A DNA stretch of 34,183 nucleotides from the NCBI GenBank assembly GCA_026954015.1, contig JAIXLP010000090.1, positions 1 through 34,183 of the forward strand, written 5' to 3'. The stretch is from Burkholderiales bacterium (GTDB lineage Bacteria > Pseudomonadota > Gammaproteobacteria > Burkholderiales > Burkholderiaceae_C). The notes beneath the pieces were generated by a model. It searched no databases and was not told where the DNA came from. It saw nothing but the letters and a program-made list of their open reading frames with translations. Shown here one piece after another: positions 7,316-15,818 of the stretch (positions within the stretch are counted from its first letter, which is position 1; every line of letters begins with the position of its first letter). A program made the position numbers and the translations under genes.

Positions 7316-8305
7316 TCAGGCGGTGCCACCGGGCATCCCGTGCGTGTCGGAGGGCGCGCGATTGTACCAATCGAGCACCGCGCCGCGGCGCTCGGCATAA
7401 CCCTGCCCCACCTTCAGGTGGATGCGGTGCCCGCGCGTGGCGCAGGCCGCGATCTGCGCCTGCAGGGCCGCCAGTTGCGCGCTGCTCGGCACGGCGCCGT
7501 GGTGCTCGCGCAGCCAGTGGCGCAGCACGTTGGCCTGGCGCGCGGCGCTCAGCGCGCGCAGCGCGGCGATGCGTGGCGGCACGCCGGTGGCCGCGAGGTC
7601 GATGGCCGCCAGCTCGCCCAGGAGCTGCGCCGCCTGCGCGGCGTGCCGACTCGAACGCGCGAAGGTATCGCGAAACTGCGGCGCCACCTGTTCGAGCACC
7701 GGCAGCAGACGCAGGCGCAGGCGGTTGCGGGTGTAGCGTTCGTCGCGGTTGCTCGGGTCTTCGATCCAGCCGGCGCCCTGCGCGCACAGCCAGGCGCGGA
7801 TGTCGCCCGCGGCCACGCCGAGCAACGGTCGATGCCAGGTGATGCCCGAGCGCTGCCAGCGCCCCGGCATTGCGGCGAGCCCGGCCACGCCCGCGCCGCG
7901 CGTGAGCGCGAGCAGCAGGGTTTCGGCCTGGTCGTCCGCGTGCTGCGCCAATGCCATGCTTTTGATAGCTGACAGCGCTTGCCCATCCTGCGCAAACGCC
8001 ACAAAAGCCTCATAACGTGCACGCCGCGCGGCGTCTTCCGGGCTCTCGCCGGGGGCAGGGTGCGCATCCACGCGGCGCACCGCGAGCGGCACGCCCAGGC
8101 GCTGGCACAGCGCCTCGCACTGGCGCACAAAATCGTCGGCTGCCGGTTGCAGCCCGTGGTGCACGTGCACGGCCCGCACCTGCCCCGGCCAGCGGCGCGC
8201 GCAGGCGAGCAGCAGCGCCGTCGAATCGGCCCCGCCGCTGAGCGCCACGGCCAGCGGCAGTTCGGGCGCGAAGGCCGCGATGGCGGCGTCAAACGGCTGC
8301 GTCAT
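7316..8305 (-). CDS. tilS: tRNA(Ile)-lysidine synthetase
   Basis: This enzyme converts cytidine-34 of the CAU-anticodon isoleucine tRNA to lysidine using ATP and lysine, so that it reads AUA. The PP-loop SGGADST lies at residues 23-29, followed by HVHHGLQPAAD, ARYEAF, AQHADDQAETLLL and RPLLG and the GWIEDPSNRDERYTRNRLR block, all typical. At 329 residues it is the short form without most of the E. coli C-terminal domain. Residues about 98-116, between the ARYEAF and AQHADDQ motifs, are encoded by a copy of the REP-like repeat described separately. This lengthens a surface-type loop in frame without a stop. It starts 33 bases after accA and is probably in the same transcript. No strong ribosome-binding site precedes the ATG. 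Confidence 0.93.
   Translation of the reverse strand: MTQPFDAAIAAFAPELPLAVALSGGADSTALLLACARRWPGQVRAVHVHHGLQPAADDFVRQCEALCQRLGVPLAVRRVDAHPAPGESPEDAARRARYEAFVAFAQDGQALSAIKSMALAQHADDQAETLLLALTRGAGVAGLAAMPGRWQRSGITWHRPLLGVAAGDIRAWLCAQGAGWIEDPSNRDERYTRNRLRLRLLPVLEQVAPQFRDTFARSSRHAAQAAQLLGELAAIDLAATGVPPRIAALRALSAARQANVLRHWLREHHGAVPSSAQLAALQAQIAACATRGHRIHLKVGQGYAERRGAVLDWYNRAPSDTHGMPGGTA
7958..8012 (+). repeat. REP-like palindromic repeat, copy A (inside tilS)
   Basis: The plus strand reads GATAGCTGACAGCGCTTGCC, then a short loop, then a degenerate GCGCAAACGCCA and AAAAGCC, matching the other four copies in the order GATAGCTG, GCGCTTG, inverted CAAGCGC, AGCC and T/A-rich ends. It is fully translated in frame as part of tilS. 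Confidence 0.7.
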
Positions 8306-8338
8306 GCGCGCGCGCCGGGCGGCGCAGGGCGCCGTGGC

Positions 8339-9316
8339 TCAGCGGCTGTCGGCCTTGGTGTCGGTAAAGCGCCCATAGCTGCGCAGGCGCTCGTAGCGGC
8401 GCTCCAGCAGTTCCTTGACCTTGAGGTCGGCAAGCTGGCGCCAGGCGTCGCCCAGGGCGCGCTTGAGCAGCGCGGCCATCTGCCTGGGGTCGCGGTGCGC
8501 ACCGCCCACGGGCTCGTTGACGATCTTGTCCACCACGCCCAGCGCCTTCAGGCGGTGCGCGGTGATGCCCATGGCCTCGGCCGCGTCCTGCGCCTTGTCG
8601 CTGGTCTTCCAGAGGATGGAGGCGCAGCCCTCGGGGCTGATGACCGAGTAGATCGAGTACTGCAGCATGATGAGCTGGTCGGCCACGCTGATCGCCAGCG
8701 CCCCGCCCGAGCCGCCCTCGCCGATGATGGTGGTAATGATGGGCACCTCGAGCTGCGCCATCTCGTAGATGTTGCGCCCGATGGCCTCGCTCTGGCCGCG
8801 CTCCTCGGCGTCGATGCCGGGGAACGCGCCGGGCGTGTCGACGAAGGTGAACACGGGCAGCTTGAATTTTTCCGCCGTCTTCATGAGGCGCAGCGCCTTG
8901 CGGTAGCCCTCGGGGCGCGTCATGCCGAAGTTGCGCGCCGCGCGCTCCTTGGTGCCGCGGCCCTTCTGGTGGCCGATCACCATGCACGCGTTGCCGTTGA
9001 AGCGCGCAAGACCCCCGATGATGCTCTGGTCGTCGGCGAAGTGCCGGTCGCCGTGCAGCTCGGTGAATTCGGTGAAGATCTCGGCGACGTAGTCCAGCGT
9101 GTAGGGCCGGTCGGCGTGGCGCGCGATCTTGGTGATCTGCCACGGCGTGAGGCTGCTGTAGATGTCCTTGGTGAGCTGCTGGCTCTTCTTGGTGAGCTGC
9201 CCGATCTCTTCGGATATGTCGACCGCGCTTTCGTTGTGCACGTAGCGCAGTTCCTCGATTTTGGATTCGAGCTCCGCGATCGGCTGCTCGAAATCCAGGA
9301 AGGTCTTTTTTGCCAA
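8339..9316 (-). CDS. accA: Acetyl-CoA carboxylase, carboxyltransferase subunit alpha
   Basis: AccA pairs with AccD to transfer carboxyl from biotin-BCCP to acetyl-CoA, producing malonyl-CoA for fatty acid synthesis. The 325-residue length and blocks such as [55 protein letters not shown] and [11 protein letters not shown] are those of full-length AccA with its crotonase-like fold. The start codon is TTG at 9314-9316. GAGGAGAG nine bases upstream and the exact family N-terminus ([10 protein letters not shown]) support it, and no ATG is available. A 7-bp hairpin overlaps that ribosome-binding site, and a 162-bp palindrome lies just beyond, so expression control may be unusual. It is followed by tilS and lysC on the same strand. 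Confidence 0.96.
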   Translation of the reverse strand: MAKKTFLDFEQPIAELESKIEELRYVHNESAVDISEEIGQLTKKSQQLTKDIYSSLTPWQITKIARHADRPYTLDYVAEIFTEFTELHGDRHFADDQSIIGGLARFNGNACMVIGHQKGRGTKERAARNFGMTRPEGYRKALRLMKTAEKFKLPVFTFVDTPGAFPGIDAEERGQSEAIGRNIYEMAQLEVPIITTIIGEGGSGGALAISVADQLIMLQYSIYSVISPEGCASILWKTSDKAQDAAEAMGITAHRLKALGVVDKIVNEPVGGAHRDPRQMAALLKRALGDAWRQLADLKVKELLERRYERLRSYGRFTDTKADSR

Positions 9317-9327
9317 GTTGTTCTCTC

Positions 9328-9345
9328 CTCGGGCGGTGGCCCGAG
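9328..9345 (-). promoter_or_regulatory. Hairpin overlapping the accA ribosome-binding site
   Basis: CTCGGGC (9328-9334) and GCCCGAG (9339-9345) form a perfect 7-bp stem with a 4-base loop. On the accA mRNA the 3' arm ends inside AGGAG (9325-9329), so folding would hide part of the ribosome-binding site of a gene that already uses a weak TTG start. This is seen in sequence; a regulatory role is inferred. Confidence 0.5.
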
Positions 9346-9361
9346 CCGTGCCCGACGCTCC

Positions 9362-9523
9362 AGTGTCCCGGGTTGGAAGTTCGCTGAAGAAATAAAGATG
9401 TCGAAATCGTTGTCAGGCAAGGCGCGAACCGCAGCGATAGCCATAACTATCGCGAGGGTTCGCAACGCCGCATGGCGGCGATTCTCGGCATCTTTACGAA
9501 GCGAACGTCCAAGTCGGGACACT
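9362..9523. repeat. 162-bp palindromic element (MITE-like) between the glycosylase gene and accA
   Basis: The two halves are long imperfect inverted repeats of about 80 bases. The ends are AGTGTCCCG (9362-9370) and CGGGACACT (9515-9523). Further matching blocks include TTGGA, GTTCGCT, TAAAGATG, ATCG, GCGAACC and, near the centre, GCGATAG against CTATCGC. The whole can fold into one long hairpin. It carries no coding capacity of its own and no clear target-site duplication was found. This is the form of a miniature inverted-repeat element or an old insertion. The last two bases of the left-reading glycosylase stop codon lie inside its right end. Confidence 0.75.
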
Positions 9524-10166
9524 AGACAGGTAGCGGGTCCAGCGACCGCCAAATATACCAACTCGCCACGCTGCACCAGGGCGTCCAGGCCTGCGCCACC
9601 TCGCGGATTTCGCTGCGGCTCACCGCCTCGCCGGAGAAATAGTGGCGGCTGATGCCGCGCGCCAGGCCCACGTCGTCGAGCGGCAGCACGTTGGGCCGCG
9701 CGAGGTGGAAGATCAGCAGCATCTCGGCCGTCCAGCGGCCCACGCCGCGGATCGCGGTGAGCTCGGCGACGATGGCCTCGTCCTCCATGCGCGCCCAGTC
9801 CTGCACGTGCAACTGTCCGCCGTCGAAGTGCAGCGCCAGATCGACGAGGTAGTCCACCTTGCGCGCCGACAGGCCCACCGCGCGCATGTCGTCGATCTTC
9901 AGCCGCAGCACGCGCGCGGGCGTGAGGCCGCCGCGCGCAAGCTGCGCGAAGCGCTCCCAGATACGCTGCGCCGCCACCACCGATACCTGCTGCCCGATGA
10001 TGGAGCGCGCGAGCGTGGCGAACGGATCGGCCTTGGCGCGCAGCACGTCGCCCGCGCACTGCGGGATCAGGCGCCGCAGCACGCGGTCTTTCTTGACCAG
10101 GTGCTTGCACGCATCCGCCCAGTAGGCGGGTTGCGCATCCAGCGGCGCGGCGCGCTCCGCGCTCAT
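9522..10166 (-). CDS. DNA-3-methyladenine glycosylase II (HhH-GPD superfamily)
   Basis: This 214-residue base-excision repair enzyme removes alkylated purines, chiefly 3-methyladenine. It has the AlkA-like HhH-GPD core: SIIGQQVSVVAAQRIWERF, the helix-hairpin-helix LTAIRGVGRWTAEMLLIF, and the catalytic aspartate region NVLPLDDVGL. It lacks the E. coli AlkA N-terminal domain. The start at 10166 is uncertain because no ribosome-binding site is visible and the frame is open upstream into the cysS end. It follows cysS by about 30 bases, so it may be co-transcribed. The C-terminus stops abruptly after SLDPLPV, where relatives, as I recall them, continue for a few more residues; the stop codon TAG is partly formed by the adjacent palindromic element. 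Confidence 0.88.
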   Translation of the reverse strand: MSAERAAPLDAQPAYWADACKHLVKKDRVLRRLIPQCAGDVLRAKADPFATLARSIIGQQVSVVAAQRIWERFAQLARGGLTPARVLRLKIDDMRAVGLSARKVDYLVDLALHFDGGQLHVQDWARMEDEAIVAELTAIRGVGRWTAEMLLIFHLARPNVLPLDDVGLARGISRHYFSGEAVSRSEIREVAQAWTPWCSVASWYIWRSLDPLPV

Positions 10167-10197
10167 GGCCGCGCGCGCCGGTGCGCCACGGGGGCCA

Positions 10198-11571
10198 TCA
10201 CGCCGCCTCCCAGGTGGTGCCGCCCGGCCCATCCTTGAGCACCACGCCCTGCGCCGCCAGCGCGGCGCGGATGCGGTCGGCCTCGGCCCAGTTCTTCTCG
10301 GCCTTGGCGGCGGCGCGCGCGGCGATCTGCGCGGCGATCGCGGCCTCGTCCAGGCTGCTGCCCGCCTGCAAGAAGGCCTGCGGATCGGCCTGCAGCAGGC
10401 CCAGGAGCCCCCCCAGCGCCTTGAGCAGCCCGGCGGCCCGCGCCGAGCGCGTGCGATTCACCGCGCTTGCAAGCTCGAAGAGCGCGGCCACCGCGTCGGG
10501 CGTGCCGAAGTCTTCGTCCATCGCCGCCTTGAAGCGCGCGGCGTGCGGCTCGCTCCAGTCGATGGCCACGTGCGCGGGCGCGACCTCGGCGAGTGCGGTG
10601 TACAGGCGCCTGAGCGCGGCGCGCGCGTCATCGAGGTGCACGTCGCTGTAGTTGAGCGGGCTGCGGTAGTGGCTGCGCACGACGAAGAAGCGCACCGTTT
10701 CCGCGTCGTACACCTTGAGCACGTCGCGGATGGTGAAGAAGTTGCCCAGGCTCTTGGACATCTTCTCGTTGTCCACATTGATGAAGCCGTTGTGCATCCA
10801 GACCTGCGCGAAAGGCTTGCCGGTGGCCCCTTCGCTCTGCGCGATTTCGTTCTCGTGGTGCGGAAACGCCAGGTCCGCGCCGCCGCCGTGGATGTCGAAG
10901 CTCTCGCCCAGCAGCGCGCAGCCCATGGCCGAGCATTCGATGTGCCAGCCGGGGCGCCCCGCCCCCCAGGGGCTGGCCCACTTCACTTCGTCGGGTTCCT
11001 CGGGCTTGGCGCTCTTCCAGAGCACGAAGTCGAGCGGGTCGCGCTTGCCGTCCTGCACCGCCACGCGCTCGCCGGCGTTGAGCTCGTCGAGCGACTTGCC
11101 CGAGAGCCGGCCATAGCCCGGGAACTGGCGCACCGCGTAGTTCACATCGCCGCCCTGCGCCTGGTAGGCCAGGCCCTTACCCTGCAGCGTGCCGATCATC
11201 GCGAGCATCTGCGGCACGTAGTCGGTGGCGCGCGGCTCGTGCGTGGGGCGCTCGATGCCGAGCGCGTCGGCGTCCGCGTGCAGCGCGTCGATCATGCGGT
11301 CGGTCAGGCTGCGGACGCTCTCGCCGTTTTCCACCGCGCGGCGGATGATCTTGTCGTCGATGTCGGTGATGTTGCGCACGTAGGTGACGGCGTAGCCGCT
11401 CGCGCGCAGCCAGCGCTGCACCACGTCGAACGCGATCATCGAGCGCGCGTGGCCCAGGTGGCACAGGTCATAGACCGTCATGCCGCAGACATACATGCGC
11501 ACGTGGCCGGGCGTGAGCGGCGCGAACGTTTGCACCGCGCGCGACAGCGTGCTGTAGATACGCAGACTCAT
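10198..11571 (-). CDS. cysS: Cysteinyl-tRNA synthetase
   Basis: This 457-residue class I synthetase charges tRNA-Cys. C29 in [10 protein letters not shown] is the first zinc ligand, and the HIGH-type motif is HLGH at 38-41. The zinc/active-site block [10 protein letters not shown] and [20 protein letters not shown] are present, and the KMSKS loop is intact in [13 protein letters not shown]. The C-terminal anticodon-binding helices follow. The frame is open upstream, but [16 protein letters not shown] is the family N-terminus, so the ATG at 11571 is chosen although no strong ribosome-binding site is seen. It is divergent from the TPR gene across about 117 bases; AT-rich TATACT/TATAAA stretches near 11639-11646 may hold promoters for both. 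Confidence 0.96.
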   Translation of the reverse strand: MSLRIYSTLSRAVQTFAPLTPGHVRMYVCGMTVYDLCHLGHARSMIAFDVVQRWLRASGYAVTYVRNITDIDDKIIRRAVENGESVRSLTDRMIDALHADADALGIERPTHEPRATDYVPQMLAMIGTLQGKGLAYQAQGGDVNYAVRQFPGYGRLSGKSLDELNAGERVAVQDGKRDPLDFVLWKSAKPEEPDEVKWASPWGAGRPGWHIECSAMGCALLGESFDIHGGGADLAFPHHENEIAQSEGATGKPFAQVWMHNGFINVDNEKMSKSLGNFFTIRDVLKVYDAETVRFFVVRSHYRSPLNYSDVHLDDARAALRRLYTALAEVAPAHVAIDWSEPHAARFKAAMDEDFGTPDAVAALFELASAVNRTRSARAAGLLKALGGLLGLLQADPQAFLQAGSSLDEAAIAAQIAARAAAKAEKNWAEADRIRAALAAQGVVLKDGPGGTTWEAA

Positions 11572-11688
11572 GGATCGTGCAACCACCGCCGGGGGACGCG
11601 GTACGGTGGAAGACACCCCCTCGGATAGAATGCGCCGCAGTATAAATCGGGGGGTGCGGGCCGCCTCGCACGCGCCCCGGCCCCGCCC

Positions 11689-12219
11689 ATGACGCCCGCA
11701 CGCTCCCCCCTGTTCCGCCTCCTGCATTTCCTTGCCGCGGCGCTGCTCGCGGCCACCGGCGCGGCACAGGCGGACGACTACGGCGCGATCACGCGGCTCA
11801 TCCAGGCAGGCCAGCCCGCGCAGGCGCTGGCGCAAATCGACGAGCGCCTGGCCGCGACGCCCAAGGATCCGCAACTGCGCTTTCTGCGCGGCGTGGCGCA
11901 GACCGATGCGGGGCAGGCACCCGCGGCGATCGAGACCTTCACCCGGCTCACGCAGGACTACCCCGAGCTGCCCGAGCCCTACAACAACCTCGCGGTGCTC
12001 TACGCGCAAGGCGACGAGCTGGACAAGGCGCGCGCCGCGCTGGAGATGGCGGTGCGCGCCAACCCGCGCTACGCCACCGCGCTCGAAAACCTGGGCGACG
12101 TGTACGCGCGGCTCGCGGCCGACGCGTGGCGCAAGGCGCTGGCGCAGGGCGGCGCCAACGCCACGGCGCTGCAGGCCAAGCTCGCGCTGGCGCGCCAGCT
12201 CACGCCCGCGCAGCGCTGA
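11689..12219 (+). CDS. Exported tetratricopeptide-repeat protein
   Basis: This 176-residue protein has an N-terminal signal peptide (about 1-28, basic then Ala/Leu-rich, with AQA before DDYGA). At least three TPR-type helix pairs follow: [39 protein letters not shown] and [20 protein letters not shown], with a fourth, weaker one at [23 protein letters not shown] proteins are usually scaffolds for protein contacts, so this one probably works in the periplasm, but its partner is unknown. It stands at the head of a plus-strand run ending with mtfA. A TAGAAT at 11626-11631 may be the -10 element of the run. Confidence 0.82.
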   Translation: MTPARSPLFRLLHFLAAALLAATGAAQADDYGAITRLIQAGQPAQALAQIDERLAATPKDPQLRFLRGVAQTDAGQAPAAIETFTRLTQDYPELPEPYNNLAVLYAQGDELDKARAALEMAVRANPRYATALENLGDVYARLAADAWRKALAQGGANATALQAKLALARQLTPAQR

Positions 12220-12299
12220 CCCGTCGGCGCCACCCGGCGCGCGCTCGCCGCGATTTCACGGCGACAATCACGGGTTTTCTGCTTTCCAGGAGTGATGCG

Positions 12300-12881
12300 A
12301 TGGTTTCCAGAAGAAAAGTGGCTCTAGCGCTTGCTGGTATTGCGCCAGCAGCTCACTTTTCAATAGTTTTTGCCGATACGGCAGCCACTGCGAAGGTGCG
12401 CCTCACGACCAGCCTGGGCGCGATCGTGGTGCAGCTCGATGCGGCCAAGGCGCCCCGGACGGTCGAGAACTTCCTGCAGTACGTGAAGGACAAGCACTAC
12501 GACGGCACGGTCTTTCACCGCGTGATCGACGGCTTCATGATCCAGGGCGGCGGTTTCACGCCCGACATGCAGCAAAAGCCCACGCGCGCACCGATCCCGC
12601 TGGAAGCGGCCAACGGCCTGAAAAACGACCGCTACACGATCGCGATGGCGCGCACCGCCGACCCGAATTCGGCCACCTCGCAGTTCTTCATCAACGTGAA
12701 GGACAACGCCATGCTCAACGCCCCCAGCCCCGACGGCCACGGCTACGCGGTCTTCGGCAAGGTGATCGAGGGCCAGGCGGTGGTGGACAGGATCAAGGCC
12801 GTCGCCACGGGCAACCGCGGGCCGCACCAGAACGTGCCCATCACCCCGGTCGTGATCGAATCCGCCACTGTTCTACCCTGA
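12300..12881 (+). CDS. Exported peptidyl-prolyl cis-trans isomerase (cyclophilin type)
   Basis: This 193-residue cyclophilin catalyses proline isomerisation and is predicted to act in the periplasm. AGGAGTG precedes the ATG. Residues 1-25 form a signal peptide (VSRRK, hydrophobic core, VFA cleavage before DTAATAKV). The cyclophilin core shows [15 protein letters not shown], the [17 protein letters not shown] block and [18 protein letters not shown], with the catalytic Arg in FHRV. The hydrophobic part of the signal peptide (residues about 5-24) is encoded by REP-like repeat copy B. The next gene, 12 bases downstream, is a closely similar cyclophilin without a signal peptide, so the two look like a tandem duplication serving different compartments. 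Confidence 0.93.
   Translation: MVSRRKVALALAGIAPAAHFSIVFADTAATAKVRLTTSLGAIVVQLDAAKAPRTVENFLQYVKDKHYDGTVFHRVIDGFMIQGGGFTPDMQQKPTRAPIPLEAANGLKNDRYTIAMARTADPNSATSQFFINVKDNAMLNAPSPDGHGYAVFGKVIEGQAVVDRIKAVATGNRGPHQNVPITPVVIESATVLP
12314..12371 (-). repeat. REP-like palindromic repeat, copy B (encodes a signal peptide core)
   Basis: On the minus strand it reads AGCTGCTGGCGC, a loop, then CAGCAAGCGCTAGAGCC and CTTTT, the same block order as the other copies. It covers codons 5-24 of the exported cyclophilin and is read in the same frame relative to the repeat as copy A in tilS. Confidence 0.72.
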
Positions 12882-12893
12882 GGAAACACCACC

Positions 12894-13421
12894 ATGAGCC
12901 AACCGCAAGTCCAACTCGACGTGACCCTGCACGGCGCCGACGGCGCGACGCACGGCGTGATCGTGCTCGAACTCGACGCCGAAAAAGCCCCCGCATCGAC
13001 GGCCAACTTTCTCGCCTACGTGAACAAGGGGCACTACGACGGCACGATCTTTCACCGCGTGATCAAGGGTTTCATGATCCAGGGCGGGGGCTTTGACGCC
13101 GACATGCGGCAAAAGCCCACCGACGCGCCGATCCAGAACGAGGCTGCCAACGGCCTGAGGAACGACAAGTACACGATCGCGATGGCACGCACGGGCGACC
13201 CGCACAGCGCCACCGCGCAGTTCTTCATCAACGTGGTGGACAACGACTTCCTGAACCATACCGCGCCCTCGGGTCAGGGCTGGGGCTACGCCGTGTTCGG
13301 CAAGGTGGTGCAGGGCCAGGACGTGGTCGACCAGATCCGCCAGGTGCGCACCACGCGCAAGGGCTACCACGACGACGTGCCCGCCGACACGGTGACGATA
13401 GACAAGGCGGTCGCGCTCTGA
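12894..13421 (+). CDS. ppiB: Cytosolic peptidyl-prolyl cis-trans isomerase (cyclophilin type)
   Basis: At 175 residues this is a single cyclophilin domain without signal peptide, expected in the cytosol. It carries [15 protein letters not shown] (catalytic Arg included), [20 protein letters not shown] and [18 protein letters not shown], and closely matches the preceding exported paralogue along its whole length. GAGGAAAC is visible before the ATG. lpxH begins 4 bases after its stop, so translation of the two is likely coupled; a ppiB-lpxH pairing is also familiar from other proteobacteria. Confidence 0.94.
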   Translation: MSQPQVQLDVTLHGADGATHGVIVLELDAEKAPASTANFLAYVNKGHYDGTIFHRVIKGFMIQGGGFDADMRQKPTDAPIQNEAANGLRNDKYTIAMARTGDPHSATAQFFINVVDNDFLNHTAPSGQGWGYAVFGKVVQGQDVVDQIRQVRTTRKGYHDDVPADTVTIDKAVAL

Positions 13422-13425
13422 GGCC

Positions 13426-14208
13426 ATGACCGCCGCCGCCGTGCCGCCCATCGCCGAGCTGGTGGCGCCGGGCAGCTGGCGCGCGGTCGATTGCATCGCC
13501 GACCTGCACCTGGACGCGGCGCACCCGGCGACGCTCGCCGCGCTCGAAGCCTATCTGGCGCGCACGCAGGCGGATGCCGTCTGCATCCTCGGCGACCTGT
13601 TCGAGGTCTGGGTGGGCGACGACGCGATCGACGAGCCCGGCAGCTTCGAGGGTGCGGTATGCGCGCTGCTGCGCGCCGCCGCGCTGCGCCGCCCGCTGTG
13701 GTTCCTGCACGGCAACCGCGATTTTTTGATCGGCGCGGGCTTTGCACGCGCCACGGGCATCACGCTGCTCGCCGACCCGACGGTGCTCGTGCTGGGCGGC
13801 GCGCGCTGGCTGCTCAGCCACGGCGACGCGCTGTGCGTGGACGACGCGCCCTACCAGCGCTTTCGCGCGATGGTGCGCGCGCCCGACTGGCAGGCGCGGC
13901 TGCTCGCGCAACCGCTGGCGGCGCGCCGCGCGCAGGCACGCGCCATCCGCAGCGAGAGCGAGGCGCGCAAGCACGCCGCCACCACCTGGGCGGACGTGGA
14001 CACCGCCGCCGCGCTCGCGTGGCTGCGCGCCGCGCACGCCCCGGCGCTGGTGCACGGCCACACCCACCGCCCGGCGGACCATGTGCTCGCGCCCGGCTGT
14101 ACGCGCCACGTGCTCACCGACTGGGATCTGGATGCGCCGCCCCGGCGCGCCGGCGTGCTGCGCCTGCGCGCGCAGGGCGCCGAACGCATCACGCCGGAGG
14201 CGGCGTAG
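13426..14208 (+). CDS. lpxH: UDP-2,3-diacylglucosamine diphosphatase
   Basis: LpxH hydrolyses UDP-2,3-diacylglucosamine to lipid X and UMP, a step of lipid A synthesis at the inner membrane face. The calcineurin-like metal site is complete: DLHLD, GDLFEVWVGDD, HGNRDF, SHGD and HGHTHRP appear in order. The length of 260 residues is slightly longer than E. coli LpxH (240), with a short N-terminal lead before the first motif. It sits 4 bases after ppiB and its stop codon directly abuts the mtfA start, indicating tight co-translation. Confidence 0.95.
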   Translation: MTAAAVPPIAELVAPGSWRAVDCIADLHLDAAHPATLAALEAYLARTQADAVCILGDLFEVWVGDDAIDEPGSFEGAVCALLRAAALRRPLWFLHGNRDFLIGAGFARATGITLLADPTVLVLGGARWLLSHGDALCVDDAPYQRFRAMVRAPDWQARLLAQPLAARRAQARAIRSESEARKHAATTWADVDTAAALAWLRAAHAPALVHGHTHRPADHVLAPGCTRHVLTDWDLDAPPRRAGVLRLRAQGAERITPEAA

Positions 14209-15039
14209 ATGTCGCCGCCCCTGCGCTGGCACCGCCTGCTGCAGCGCGTGCACGCGCTCGTGGCCCCCGTGCCGCCGATCGGCGACCCGCTCTGGCTGCC
14301 AGCCATCGCGCGCTACCGCTTCCTGGCCGCACTCACACTCGAGGAGCAGGCGCGGCTGCGCGCGCTCGCGGCGCTGTTTCTGCGGCGCAAGGAATTCAGC
14401 GGCGCGCACGGCCTCGTCGTGACCGACGCGATGGCGGTGCAGATCGCCACGCAGGCCTGCCTGCCGCTGCTGCACTGGGGTACGCCGCGCGAGGCGCTGG
14501 CGTGGTACGACGATTTCGTCGGCATCGTGGTGCACCCCACCGAGGCGCTCGCGCACCGCGAAACCATGGACGCCGCGGGCGTGGTGCACCACTACAACGA
14601 GGCGCTGCTGGGCGAGGCGATGGAGCACGGCCCGGTGATGCTGGTCTGGCCCGCGGTGCAGGAGGCGGGCCAGCGCGCGAGCAGCGTGGTGATCCACGAG
14701 TTCATGCACAAGATCGACATGCGCTCGGGCCGCGCCAACGGCTGCCCGCCGCTGCCGCGCGGCTACATGGGCCAGGCCACGCCGCGCGGCGCGCTGCGGC
14801 TGTGGCGCCGCGCGTGGAGCGCGGCCTACGCGCAGTTTCGCGAGCAGGTGACGATCGCCGAGCGCTTCAGCGGCGAGTGGCCCTGGCTCGACGCCTACGG
14901 CGCCACCGCCCCGGCCGAGTTCTTCGCGGTGGCATGCGAGGCGTATTTCGTCGATGGCGCGCGCTTCGCGCTCGAATTCCCCACGCTCGCGCCGCTGCTG
15001 GACGCCTTCTTTCGCCCCTCGGCGGCTACGCCTGCGTGA
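14209..15039 (+). CDS. mtfA: MtfA-type zinc-dependent peptidase (M90 family)
   Basis: This 276-residue protein belongs to the MtfA/M90 family, zinc aminopeptidase-like proteins related to the anthrax lethal factor fold. The zinc motif is HEFMH at residues 163-167 within [13 protein letters not shown], with the third ligand in the [14 protein letters not shown] segment. In E. coli MtfA binds the repressor Mlc and so affects glucose uptake; whether that partner exists here is unknown. Translation starts on the base after the lpxH stop. The end overlaps the convergent hyi gene by 14 bases. Confidence 0.9.
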   Translation: MSPPLRWHRLLQRVHALVAPVPPIGDPLWLPAIARYRFLAALTLEEQARLRALAALFLRRKEFSGAHGLVVTDAMAVQIATQACLPLLHWGTPREALAWYDDFVGIVVHPTEALAHRETMDAAGVVHHYNEALLGEAMEHGPVMLVWPAVQEAGQRASSVVIHEFMHKIDMRSGRANGCPPLPRGYMGQATPRGALRLWRRAWSAAYAQFREQVTIAERFSGEWPWLDAYGATAPAEFFAVACEAYFVDGARFALEFPTLAPLLDAFFRPSAATPA

Positions 15040-15814
15040 GCGCGCGCCGCCACGCAAGACCCGCGCGCGTCGCTGCGCGCGGACGGTATTCGCAGCCCAC
15101 CCAGCCCGGCCAGCACAGCGTGTCGATGCAGGCAAACAGGTAGCGGTAGTCGAGCTCGCCCTCGTCGGGCTCGTGGCGCCCCGGCACGCCCGCGATCTGC
15201 AGGTGGCCGACGCGGCCCGTGGGCAGGTACTGGCGCAGGCGCGTGCTCACGTCGCCCTCGGCGATCTGGCAGTGGTAGAGGTCCATCTGCACCTTGAGGT
15301 TGGGCGCGCCCAGCTCCTGCACGATGGCGTGCGCGTCTTCCTGGCGACCCAGCAGGTAGCCGGGAAAGTCGCGCGCGTTGAGCGGCTCGATCAGCACCTC
15401 GACCCCGGCGGGCGCCGCCTGCCCCGCCGCCCACTGCAGGTTGGCGAGGTAGCAGGCGCGCAGGCGCGCGCGCTCGGCCTGCGCGGGCGCGAGGCCCGCC
15501 ATCACGTGCACGCGCGGGCAGCGCAGCGCCTGGGCGTATTCGAGCGCCTGCAGGAACCCGGCGCGAAACTGCGCCTCGCGCCCCGGCAGGCAGGCGATGC
15601 CGCGCTCGCCCGCTTCCCAGTCGCCGGGCGGCGCGTTGAAGAGCACCTGCGCCAGGCCCGCATCGGCGAGCCGCGCGGCGATCTCGCGCGCCGGGTGGGC
15701 ATAGGGGAACAGGCATTCCACGCCCTCGAAGCCGTCGGCGGCGGCAGCGGCAAAGCGATCGAGGAACGCATGCTCGCCATAGAGCATGGTCAGGTTGGCG
15801 GCAAAGCGCGGCAT
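15026..15814 (-). CDS. hyi: Hydroxypyruvate isomerase (TIM-barrel)
   Basis: This 262-residue xylose-isomerase-like TIM barrel matches hydroxypyruvate isomerase, which interconverts hydroxypyruvate and tartronate semialdehyde in glyoxylate metabolism. Diagnostic stretches are [20 protein letters not shown] at the N-terminus, the catalytic glutamate in [36 protein letters not shown] and the second glutamate in WVGCEYRP. Because gcl and glxR are not next to it, the physiological role is less certain than the family. The gene lies 4 bases after the DUF3014 gene on the same strand, so they are probably co-transcribed, and it overlaps mtfA tail to tail. Confidence 0.88.
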   Translation of the reverse strand: MPRFAANLTMLYGEHAFLDRFAAAAADGFEGVECLFPYAHPAREIAARLADAGLAQVLFNAPPGDWEAGERGIACLPGREAQFRAGFLQALEYAQALRCPRVHVMAGLAPAQAERARLRACYLANLQWAAGQAAPAGVEVLIEPLNARDFPGYLLGRQEDAHAIVQELGAPNLKVQMDLYHCQIAEGDVSTRLRQYLPTGRVGHLQIAGVPGRHEPDEGELDYRYLFACIDTLCWPGWVGCEYRPRAATRAGLAWRRALTQA

Positions 15815-15818
15815 GGGC

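Noticed and set aside
9362..9523. A possible small coding sequence reading through the palindrome ([18 protein letters not shown] on the minus strand)
   Set aside because: It exists only because the palindrome happens to be open in that frame; no ribosome-binding site or own start was found.
7979..9652. A 557-codon plus-strand open frame opposite tilS and accA
   Set aside because: It runs antisense through accA, the palindrome and the glycosylase end; no recognisable domain.
13228..15135. A 635-codon open frame on the minus strand opposite ppiB, lpxH and mtfA
   Set aside because: Composition is Arg/Ala/His-rich and shadow-like; the opposite strand has complete, motif-bearing genes.
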